64,000 nucleotides of DNA. It comes from Nonomuraea candida. GTDB taxonomy: Bacteria > Actinomycetota > Actinomycetes > Streptosporangiales > Streptosporangiaceae. Where the stretch lies: NCBI RefSeq assembly GCF_000725485.1, contig NZ_JOAG01000036.1, positions 124,001 to 188,000 of the forward strand. The letters are read 5' to 3'. Below, piece by piece: positions 46,272 through 54,900 of the stretch. The position numbers were made by a program, and so were the translations under genes. The notes beneath the pieces are model-generated. The model worked only from the letters and a program-made list of their open reading frames with translations, had not been told where the DNA came from and searched no databases. Every line of letters starts with the position of its first letter. Within the stretch, counting starts at the first letter, position 1.

Positions 46272-46540
46272 AGCACCACGCGATGAGTTATGACCCAGTA
46301 CAGGTCCCGCTGGGATCCCGTGTTCGGCACGACCACGATCACCAGCGGGCGGGCGGCACTCCTTGAGGGCCTGCCGTGTGCCGTCGTCCTGGACGATCAG
46401 CGTCTCGTGCACGTCGCGAGACCCGCGCGCCAGCCCTGAGCGGTCCTCGTGACCGACGGGGGTCGTAGCGGGCTCACCGGCTGCGAAGCCGGCGCGATCC
46501 GGCGAAGGGACAGAAAAGCTGACAGGGCCCACGCATCCTG
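46272..46540 (-). pseudogene. coding remnant abutting the insertion sequence
   Basis: Minus-strand frames contain protein-like pieces VHETLIVQDDGTRQALKE and, after a frame change, RPLVIVVVPNTGSQRDLYWV ITHRVVL, which runs into the IS end. These look like the broken end of a gene interrupted by the element. I do not recognise the family. The rest of the 46.22-46.55 kb stretch shows nothing else. Confidence 0.3.
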
Positions 46541-46551
46541 CCGGGTACCGG

Positions 46552-48693
46552 TCAGGGCACCGGCGCCAGGAGGTGGACGCGGCGTCCGTTGTCCAGAGCC
46601 ATCACGCAGGGCAGGCTGCCCAGGAGCCTTTCCGCCCTGCCCCCGATGACCGTGGTCTCGGGGTCCGGCGGGTCCCACCGGGACCATCCCCCACCCGCGG
46701 TGGAGGCCGCCCACACCTGATGGTCGTTCCCGACGACCCACATGAGGCAGGCCGTCGGATTTCCCGGATCTTGGAAGGCGCCGATCGTGGCGCGGAGGCG
46801 GGCGTCGGCGGGGCGGCCGTGCGCCGTCCACTGCGAGGCGCCGTCCGGAGACCATCGATGGCTCCACACCTGGCCGCTCGGTGAGCCGACCACCATGATG
46901 TCCAGCGTGGCGGAGCCGGAGGGGACGGAGACCTGCCCGACATGGATGCCGGCGACGATCTTCTCGGCCGGGGCGGGGGTGCCCAGGCCGATCCAGCGGA
47001 ACGCGGTGCCGTCGGGCACGTTGATCCACAGGTGCCCGTCGCCGGTGACGACGGCGGCGGCCGATCCTCCCGAGGGGAGGGGCTGCGCGCCGATGACGGC
47101 GAAGATCAGTTGGCCTGGAGGGGTGCCGCGATCCGTCCAGAGCCCCCCGCTCCCCGACGCGGAACGCATCCACAGCCGCCCGTCGTCGGCCAGCACGTGG
47201 ACCACGGGGGAGGCGGAGACCGGGATCGGGGCCACGCCGGTCTTGACCGATCTGCCGGTGGGAGCGCCGTGGTCGGCCCAGGTCCATTCCTCTCCGTCGG
47301 CCGTTCTGGCCCACAGACGGCCGTCGCTGCCGATCACGAATATCGAGATGCCGCCGGCCAGGGCCACGATCCCCACGCCTGCCCTGCAGACGACGCCCTC
47401 GGCGGGTGCGCCATGGTAGGTCCAGGTTTCGGACTGGGGGATGAAGTGGCCGTTCTCCACGCTCCGCCACACCTGGCAGTTCCACAGCGCGCCGTTCTCG
47501 TCGAGGGCGGCGACGCCGACCGAAGGATGCTCGGACGGCGGGAAGTCATGGGCTCCGACGATCGAGGTCACCGAGCCGGGGTGGTCGTGGCGCTCCCACT
47601 GCAGGCCGTTCGCGCCCGCATCGAAGGTCCACAGGTTGAAATCCCAGGAGACGCCGGCGGTGAACACGCGGTCCTGGCCGTCCGCGGCCACGACTTCGAC
47701 GGCGGAGACCGGGTCGACGGAGGTGCCGGCCGGTACGGCGCCCAGCTCCTTCCAGTCGCCGGTCAGCGTGCGGGTCCAGATGGCACCGCTGATGCGGGCC
47801 ATGACGACGGGCTCGCCGGGCCTGGTGTCGGGGCCCTTGCGGACCACCACGGCGGTGACGGCGGGGTTGTCCAGGCCGGCTGGATGCCCGAGATCGAACC
47901 ATTGCCAGTCGCGCCCCGAGCCGACGAGCATGCTGACAGTCGCCTCGGAGGAGAAACCCAGAACGGCGCACGCCTGAAGCCGCCCTGTGTCGTCCAGGAA
48001 CGCGGTGGCCGACAGCCCGGATTCGTTGAGGAGGAAGCCGGGGGGCGGATCGGTGACATCCTGCCAGGTCCAGACCGCGTTCTCGTGGAGGGCGACCTGG
48101 ATGCTGCCGTCGAAGGTCTCGCGGTCACGCGCCACGGCGAAGATGTGCGGCTGCGGTTCCGATCCAGGCGCGACGGACGCGAGGGCCATGCCGAGTTCGA
48201 CGGCGATCCAGTCGGCCTCCGCGGCGATGCGGAACCAGGTGCCGTCGGGGTCGAGGCCTTGACGGATCCAGGGCCGTCCGAGGCCGCTGCTGACCACCAG
48301 CGTGTGCCTGAGCGCCGCGCCCCGGGGGACGGCGCTCGCGGTGATGTCGCCGCACTCGGCGAAGAAGAACTCGCCCGTCTCCGGCGCCGGGCCGGACAGG
48401 CCGGTCCACGGCGTGGGCGTCGCTCCCCGCTGGTACGACCAGACCTTCACGTCGCCGCCCACCACCAGAGGCAGCAGGCCCCCCGATCCGCCGTCGGCGA
48501 CCAGGGCCGCGTCGAGCACCTCCCCGGCGCCGGGCGGGACGCCGAGGCGCTCCCACGTCCATCCGCTCTCCGTGCGCCGGCGCAGGTAGAGGTGGCCGCC
48601 GACGGTGCCGGCCGCGATGGTGGCGGCATCGCCCACCCGGGCCCACGTGACCTCCCCGGGGCCGCCCAGTCTTGTCCAGTCGATGGCCGGCAT
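46552..48693 (-). CDS. PLL-lectin-like double beta-propeller protein of the Tc locus
   Basis: The 713-residue protein is composed of about 14 repeats of roughly 50 residues, each with a Trp followed by a turn such as WTWADHGAPTG, WTWERLGVPPG, WQWFDLGHPAG, WTDRGTPPG, WIGLGTPAP or WTAHGRPAD. The key Trp residues lie near positions 6, 47, 96, 153, 210, 265, 314, 366, 424, 472, 519, 567, 622 and 673. This pattern fits the seven-bladed PLL lectin family of Photorhabdus, doubled. No signal peptide is present. The gene is the last of the minus-strand Tc operon, 39 bp after the second TcA gene. I infer carbohydrate (for example fucose) binding on target cells. Confidence 0.75.
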   Translation of the reverse strand: MPAIDWTRLGGPGEVTWARVGDAATIAAGTVGGHLYLRRRTESGWTWERLGVPPGAGEVLDAALVADGGSGGLLPLVVGGDVKVWSYQRGATPTPWTGLSGPAPETGEFFFAECGDITASAVPRGAALRHTLVVSSGLGRPWIRQGLDPDGTWFRIAAEADWIAVELGMALASVAPGSEPQPHIFAVARDRETFDGSIQVALHENAVWTWQDVTDPPPGFLLNESGLSATAFLDDTGRLQACAVLGFSSEATVSMLVGSGRDWQWFDLGHPAGLDNPAVTAVVVRKGPDTRPGEPVVMARISGAIWTRTLTGDWKELGAVPAGTSVDPVSAVEVVAADGQDRVFTAGVSWDFNLWTFDAGANGLQWERHDHPGSVTSIVGAHDFPPSEHPSVGVAALDENGALWNCQVWRSVENGHFIPQSETWTYHGAPAEGVVCRAGVGIVALAGGISIFVIGSDGRLWARTADGEEWTWADHGAPTGRSVKTGVAPIPVSASPVVHVLADDGRLWMRSASGSGGLWTDRGTPPGQLIFAVIGAQPLPSGGSAAAVVTGDGHLWINVPDGTAFRWIGLGTPAPAEKIVAGIHVGQVSVPSGSATLDIMVVGSPSGQVWSHRWSPDGASQWTAHGRPADARLRATIGAFQDPGNPTACLMWVVGNDHQVWAASTAGGGWSRWDPPDPETTVIGGRAERLLGSLPCVMALDNGRRVHLLAPVP

Positions 48694-48732
48694 CAGCGGC
48701 TACACCCCTGCTTTCATCGCGACATCCTTCGG

Positions 48733-51700
48733 TCAGCGGATCGTGTACCGGACGATGATGTGGGGGTCCGCCTGCCGGCCGCGGTGCACCACGGCGTCGT
48801 CGGCGGGGACGGTCAGCGAGAACGCGCCCGAAGCGGTGAGCTGGGCGCCGAGTTCCGGGAGCGCCGCCGCGTCCACGGGGGACGGGCCTCGTACGAGCGT
48901 CTCCCCGGATATCCCGTAGAGCTCGACCGCTTTCACGTCGATCGTCGCCGACTGGGAGAAGTAGGGGAACCAGCTCTTCTCGACCCGCAGCCGCAGGCCG
49001 TCGCCGCCGGCCAGGAAGGCCGCCCAGTCGGTGGGGAAGTCGTGGCGCAGGCTGAACGACCGCGCGAGGGTCTGGCCCGCCGCGGCGGCGAAGCGTTCAC
49101 GCAGGTCCTTGGCCACGGCGTCGGACCGCACGCCCGGCCGGGCTGTGTAGCTGATGTGCAAGACGGCGTCGGAGATGCTCGAGTAGTCGAAGGTACGCAG
49201 GTGGGGAGGCAGGGTCAGGGCCCAGGTGCTGATCGCGCCGGCCCCCTCGAACGGCAGGTAACGGTCGTCGCGCGCCCCCGCGTCGAACATGCCCGTGTCG
49301 CGTACGGCGGAGCTGGTCACCACCGACTCCAGAGCGCCGGGAAAGTCCAGGAACCGCGGATCCTCCCCGGGAAGCCGGGTGTACTTGTCGTCGATCAGCC
49401 CGGGGTCGCGGCGGATGGAGCTGCGCTGCAGCGACAGGGTGGCCGCCACGGACGTGTACGGGCCGGTCACGGCCGGCAGGCTGAGCGCCACCGTGCTGAC
49501 GCGGCGCAGGTAGTGGCCGGGCGTCTCCAGGTCGTAGCGCCATTCCGGCACGGTGAACTGGCACGACCCCTTGGACCGCAGTTCGAGCAGCGCCAGCGGA
49601 TCCAGCATGCGGAGCGAGACGTGGGTGGTCAGTTCGAACTCGCGCCGGTTGTGCTCCAGATAGGCCAGCTGCAGGCGGGTGAGGTCGTGGTGGAGCCGCT
49701 CTCCCGCCTGCAGGCCGCGACGGCCGGTCTCCCAGTGCGAGAAGCCGATGAAGGTCTGCCCGTCGAGCTCGGGACGCATCAGCTCCCGCTTCACGGCGTG
49801 CTCGGCCGAGCGCGCGACGTCGACCGCCGTCCGGTAGTGCTCGGCGAAGCTGCGCGAGACCTCGCCGCAGAGCCAGGTGAACAGCTCGGTGTTGGTGTCC
49901 TTCGAGGCCAGGTAGGCGTCCACCTTCTCGGCCCGCTGGATCTGGTCGCGGGCCAGGTCGTATTCGCGCCGCGCGACCTGTTCGTGCACGAGGGCGGCGA
50001 TGAGCTGGCGCCCGTTCTGCATCAGTTCCAGCGCGGCCTGGTTGCTCTGCTGGACGAAGTCGAGATCCCTGCGCTGGTATCCGGCGATCTTGGCGGCCCG
50101 GCCGCCGTCGTAGGCGTCCTGCTCGGCGGCCCCGCGGATGGCCGTGGCGAGCGTTCTGCCCACCGAGGACAGCAGGGGCCCGCCGAACTCCACGTGGCCG
50201 CCGATGCCGAACGGCTCGATGTCGACGCCCATGTTGGGCATCATGCCGAGCACGCCGTAAATGACGTCCAGGTCGATGGCGTCGCGTTGCTTGTCCCGCG
50301 AGGCAGGCAGGTGGATGTTCAGCTCGGCGTGCTCATTGGGGATCAGGTCGAGCGATCCCTGGCTCTGCGCGCCCGCCTGGATCTGCGGGTCGCCTTCCCG
50401 CGCCAGCCGCGGGGCCGGTCTGGTCTCCTGCGCGATGACGGTCGCGTAGCGTTCGACCAGCTTCTGGAGCACTTCGGAGAAGTTCGCCTCGGTCACGGTC
50501 GTGCGGGCCAGGCTGACGTCCCGCAACTTGTCGACCTCCGACTCCGGGCGGCCGAGCAACAGCTGGAAGTGGCGGTAGCGGGCGAAGGTCATGGCGCGGG
50601 TGCGCAGCAGCGCCTCGGTGCCGGCCTCGGCCTCCTTCCAGGCGAGGAAGCGCACGTCCCGGGTGAGCTTGGCCATGCCTATCTCGTGTTCCTGCCGCCG
50701 CCGGGCGAGCTCCTCGCCGTCGCGCCGTTCCATCGCCGACAGCAGGGCGGCGCCGGCCGCCTTGACCTCCGAGGTGATCTCCAGCGCCTTCTGGATCAGC
50801 CGCGTGGCGCGTACCGGCGAGGCGGGCGCCCGGGTGCCGGCGACCGCGCCCGCGATGTCGATGCCCGCGGCGGTGGCGCGCGACAGCAGGCCGGGGTCCA
50901 GCGCAGGCGAGAAGAGCGCGAGCCGGCGGACGACGCCGGTGATGTCCTGGCAGTTGCGGATCTTGAACAGACGGTCGGCGACGGTGTCCCAGTAGCCGAG
51001 CAGCTGGTCGTTGCGCGGGACGCAGAAATAGAGGCTGCGCCCGATCCCCAGCAGCGCGGTGCCGTTCGCTCCCGTTCCCGGCGCCCCGGAAGGCGGTGTG
51101 TTGGCGAACGGCAGCTGATTCTCCAGCTGGACCAGCACGTTCCCGAAGGCCCCGAGCCCGGCCTCCTTGAGCTGGCCATAGGTCATCCGCGGCGCGGCCC
51201 GGTGCCGGGGCACCTGGGCCGGACGCGGGCCGAGGATGTTCGCGGCCAGCACGTACAGCTGGGTCGCCTCGTTGATCGACTCGGCGTTGTCGAGCCGGAA
51301 CAGGCTGTCGCCCCAGGCGATGAGGTTCTCCACATACTTCATCACCACGTAGTACTGGTACGCGACCACCCGGGTCCTGGCCACCCGGTGCGGGCGGAAC
51401 GGCTCGCGGCGCAGCCCTTCGTAGCTGACCGCGGCCGCGGCGAGCAGGACCTTCTCCTCCGGGGTGAGCTGGGAGGGCGGACGGCTCAGCACGGCCACCA
51501 GTTCGTCGACCCTGGGCATGTCGCCGGGCCTGGGGTTGCGGAAGCGGACGAACTTCCAGAACCGCTGGGGCACCGGCGTGCCCGGGTCGGTCTCGGTGGG
51601 GTCGAAGACGTGGTGGAACCAGCGCTGGGCCTCGGCGAAGCGCTGGTTCTTGCTCAGATGGACCGCGATGGTCACCGGCGCGTGGAAGAACAGCTCCCAG

Positions 51701-51933
51701 TTGTAAACCGAGTACGGGCCCATCTCGCTGACGTCGATGTTCTTCGGGGACGCCTCGACCGTGAAACTGGGGTCCTCGTCGTTGGGATCGTAGATCTGCT
51801 CGAAGAAGGGCTCCGACACCTGCTGGACCGCCAGGTCGAGCAGACCCTCGACGGACTGCTGGTTGAGCCGTTCGACCAGCATCCCGACGTAGGGGTGGAA
51901 GTGGTTCTCGAACACGAAGGACGTGTCGGCCAT
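48733..51933 (-). CDS. TcA-type toxin subunit, C-terminal half (pore and TcB-binding part)
   Basis: The 1066-residue protein starts SFVFENHFHPYVGMLVERLN and has YSVYNWELFFHAPVTIAVHLSKNQRFAEAQRWFHHVFDPTETD (in pieces). Next comes DRLFKIRNCQDITGVVRRLALFSPALDP, a long helical coiled-coil region of about residues 420-800, and the end region LDPLALLELRSKGSCQFTVPEW ... DDRYLPFEGAGAISTWALTLP ... ISDAVLHISYTAR. These match the channel-forming and TcB-binding domains of Photorhabdus/Xenorhabdus TcA. The N-terminal shell is encoded by the preceding gene 16 bp upstream. Together they should form the pentameric injection machine. Confidence 0.88.
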   Translation of the reverse strand: MADTSFVFENHFHPYVGMLVERLNQQSVEGLLDLAVQQVSEPFFEQIYDPNDEDPSFTVEASPKNIDVSEMGPYSVYNWELFFHAPVTIAVHLSKNQRFAEAQRWFHHVFDPTETDPGTPVPQRFWKFVRFRNPRPGDMPRVDELVAVLSRPPSQLTPEEKVLLAAAAVSYEGLRREPFRPHRVARTRVVAYQYYVVMKYVENLIAWGDSLFRLDNAESINEATQLYVLAANILGPRPAQVPRHRAAPRMTYGQLKEAGLGAFGNVLVQLENQLPFANTPPSGAPGTGANGTALLGIGRSLYFCVPRNDQLLGYWDTVADRLFKIRNCQDITGVVRRLALFSPALDPGLLSRATAAGIDIAGAVAGTRAPASPVRATRLIQKALEITSEVKAAGAALLSAMERRDGEELARRRQEHEIGMAKLTRDVRFLAWKEAEAGTEALLRTRAMTFARYRHFQLLLGRPESEVDKLRDVSLARTTVTEANFSEVLQKLVERYATVIAQETRPAPRLAREGDPQIQAGAQSQGSLDLIPNEHAELNIHLPASRDKQRDAIDLDVIYGVLGMMPNMGVDIEPFGIGGHVEFGGPLLSSVGRTLATAIRGAAEQDAYDGGRAAKIAGYQRRDLDFVQQSNQAALELMQNGRQLIAALVHEQVARREYDLARDQIQRAEKVDAYLASKDTNTELFTWLCGEVSRSFAEHYRTAVDVARSAEHAVKRELMRPELDGQTFIGFSHWETGRRGLQAGERLHHDLTRLQLAYLEHNRREFELTTHVSLRMLDPLALLELRSKGSCQFTVPEWRYDLETPGHYLRRVSTVALSLPAVTGPYTSVAATLSLQRSSIRRDPGLIDDKYTRLPGEDPRFLDFPGALESVVTSSAVRDTGMFDAGARDDRYLPFEGAGAISTWALTLPPHLRTFDYSSISDAVLHISYTARPGVRSDAVAKDLRERFAAAAGQTLARSFSLRHDFPTDWAAFLAGGDGLRLRVEKSWFPYFSQSATIDVKAVELYGISGETLVRGPSPVDAAALPELGAQLTASGAFSLTVPADDAVVHRGRQADPHIIVRYTIR

Positions 51934-51949
51934 GGCAGGATCCCTCCGC

Positions 51950-54900
51950 TCAGCCGGTGACGGTCAGATCGGGGAAGGTCACAGGAGCGGCGAGCGGCCC
52001 GGGAAACAGCCCGAACGGGTCGGCCCGCGGACCGAGCGCGAGGGCCGGATCGGGGTGGACGTAGAAAACGTGCCTGCTGTCCTGGAAGAAGAACGGCGCC
52101 AGGCGCACGTTCTTGAGCCGGTGCATCGGCCCTGTCGCGCGGTAGGGCGACTGGCTGGTGCGCAACACCGTCAGCTCGTGGAACGGGTCGTCGCTGAAGC
52201 TGATGACGAACGGGCCCACCTTGGAGAACTGCCGCTCGGCCGGGAATCCCAGCGAGCCGCCGGTGTCGTCCTGTTCGCGGACCGGGAGGCTGTGGGTGGT
52301 GTAGAGCCGGAAATAGGGGTTGCTGGTGCCGCTCGGGTTCAGCACGATGACGCCCAGGCTGTCGCGGACGCCGGTGGTGTCGTGCACCACGTCGGAGGCC
52401 AGTGACAACCCGAGCGGGTCACCGATCACGGTGAACTCGGCGCCCAGGTCGATCGGCCGATCGGGGTCGGAGGTGCGTGGCGACTGCCACCGGCCGTTGT
52501 AGTACTCGCTCCAGAACAGGCTCACGGTCATGGTCGCCGTCGCCCGCAGGGCCAGATCCCGCACGGCCAGATCGCCCAGCCGGGTGCCCTGCGAGGCGGT
52601 CGCCGCGAACGGGCCGGGCTGCCGCCGGTCGGGCTGCTTGGACACCGTCAGCCAGAACAGCAGGAAGCGGCCCTTCCAGATGACCGGCAGCACCGGGTCG
52701 TCCGGGACGTCGACGTTGACCCGCTCCCACGGCCGCCACGTGCCGTCCAGGACCCGGTGGAAGTAGTTGCGTTTCGCCCCGGAGGTGCGGCCGATGACGT
52801 GCACCAGCGGGTCCGGGACTCCGGTTCCCGCGGCGCTGCGCTCCTGGACGTGCATCCCGGCGATCTCGAGGTTCGCCACGTCGTCGAGCCGCTCCAGATA
52901 GTGGCCGAGCGCCACGGCGGCCGCCTGGTCGGTGATGTCGGACTGGAACAGTTCGGACTCGACCTCGCGGAAGAACGGCGACTTGTCGTCGCGCAGATCG
53001 GGATCGAGCCAGTTCTCCGGGAAGAGGAAGACCCTGCGGTTGGCCTCCCAGATCCGGTACCGCTTCATCGCCTCCCAGCGCTGCGGGTCGATCACCTCCG
53101 GTGAGACCTCGGGCTCCAGGTTGAGCAGCACCCGCGCGACGAACAGCTGCACGGTCGAGATCGCCTGCGCGATGCGGGAGGTCGTCATGCAGGGATCCAT
53201 CTGCACGTCGATCAGCAGCTTCTCGTACAGCTGCTCGGGGGAGACGAACCTGCCGGTGACCTCGTCGACGGTCAGGTCGGGGTCGGGATTCTCCTGGTGC
53301 AGGACCCGCGCGACCAGGGCGTCGCGGGCGGCACGGCGGAGCTCGTTGTGGATCGGGCGCACCGCCTCCGCCCAGGCGGCGTCGTCGTAGCGGGCGCGTA
53401 CGGCGTCGCGCAGCTCGCGCACGTCCTGCGCCGACGGGGTGGTCCTGAGGATCCGGGCGAGCGTCCCGATCGGCAGCACGACGGTGCGAACCACGTCCAG
53501 CGCCTGCGCCGTCCGCCACAGCCCCTCCAGGCCGCCCGGCTCAGGCCCGAGGTGGGCCGCGACGTCGTCCACGACCGGGCGGGCGACGCCGGTGAGCGCC
53601 GCGATCAGCGGGCCAGGGGCGGGGGCTTCCAGCAGGTCGGCGAGCGCGGTGCCGGTGATCGCCCAGCGTGCGCGCAGCTCCCGGTAGCGGGCGAGGGCGG
53701 CGACCGCGCGCACCAGTGCCGCCGGGCCGGTGGGACCGGCGGGGACGGGGACCGCGGAGAGCCAGCCGGCGCCGTCGATCAGGAGCTCCGGCAGGCGCGC
53801 CAGGCAGAGCAGTTCGCGGAGCGAGAGCCCGCAGGCCGTGGCCAGTTCCAGGGCCGCGAGCAGGCGCCGGTAGGAGCCGGTGAAGGCGTCGACGGTGTCC
53901 GCGGGGCAGCACGCGGCGCCGGGAATCGTCACGCGGCCGACCCCTTCGGCCTGCCAGCGCAGCCGCAGCGTCGCGGTCAGCCCGGTCGCGGTCAGTTCGA
54001 GCCGCACCGGCCGCCCGGCCACCAGGTCGATCGGGGCCGCGGTCCAGCTGCCGCCCTCCCTGCGCAGCGGCACCGCGGCGCCGCCGGCCTGGAGCGTCAC
54101 GGCGTCGGCGTCGCTCTCGACGGTCAGCGTGTACGCGCCCGAGATCTCGGGGCCGGCGAAGGCGTCCCAGATCCCGCTGATCGGCCCGCTGGGCACTCCG
54201 GCCGCCTCGCGCAGGTCGGCCCGGCCGGGCCCGTAGTCGACCGCGGGCGCCACCGCGGTCCTGGCCGGCGCCCCGGCCGACGGTCCTGCCGCGGGCCCGG
54301 CCCAGAAACGCGCCCGCAGGCCGGTGGCGGTCACGGCGGCGAGGTCGTCGGCGACCGTCCGCCCCGGCGCGGAGCCCGGCATGGCGACGGCGTCCTCGGT
54401 GAGGGCGGCCACGTCCTCGGGGGCGGCGCCCGTCGTGGTGCCGAGCACCTCGGCCAGCTGCCTGCGCCGCAGACTCGGCCGCAGTTCCGTCAGCAGCGCC
54501 GCCCCCAGGACGGCCCGCTTGACCTCCGGATCGTCGGACGAGGCCGACCAGACGCGCCAGCGGTTCTCCAGGACCGGATGGGCGCGCAGGAGCGGCAGGT
54601 ACTCGGCCTGCCCGGCGTTGGCCAGGGCGGTGACCGCCTCGGCCAGCCCGGCGGGCAGATCGGGCAGCGCGGCGACCGCGGCGGCGACCTCCGGCGTCAG
54701 CACCCCGCGATGGATCAGGAGCGAGCGGGCCGCGTCGTAGGACAGGCCCGGCGCGAGCGCCGCCACCGGCTCCGGCACCGTCGGCCGGTCCTGCGTGTAC
54801 GGGGTCGTGTACGCCGACGTCCCGGCGAGCAGGCCGAGGAAGGCGTCGCTCACGTCGGGCGCGAACACCGAGGTCAGCACGGAACGCAGGGCCGCCTCGC

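Noticed and set aside
45100..46290. Target-site duplication for the insertion sequence
   Set aside because: Bases flanking the tentative ends (GAGAACA on one side, AGCACC on the other) do not match, so no duplication is claimed.
46942..51960. A very long open plus-strand frame antisense to the TcA and propeller genes
   Set aside because: Its translation is Arg/Gly/Ala/Asp/His-rich low-complexity sequence of the kind made by GC-rich third positions opposite a real gene; the minus-strand proteins have clear domains.
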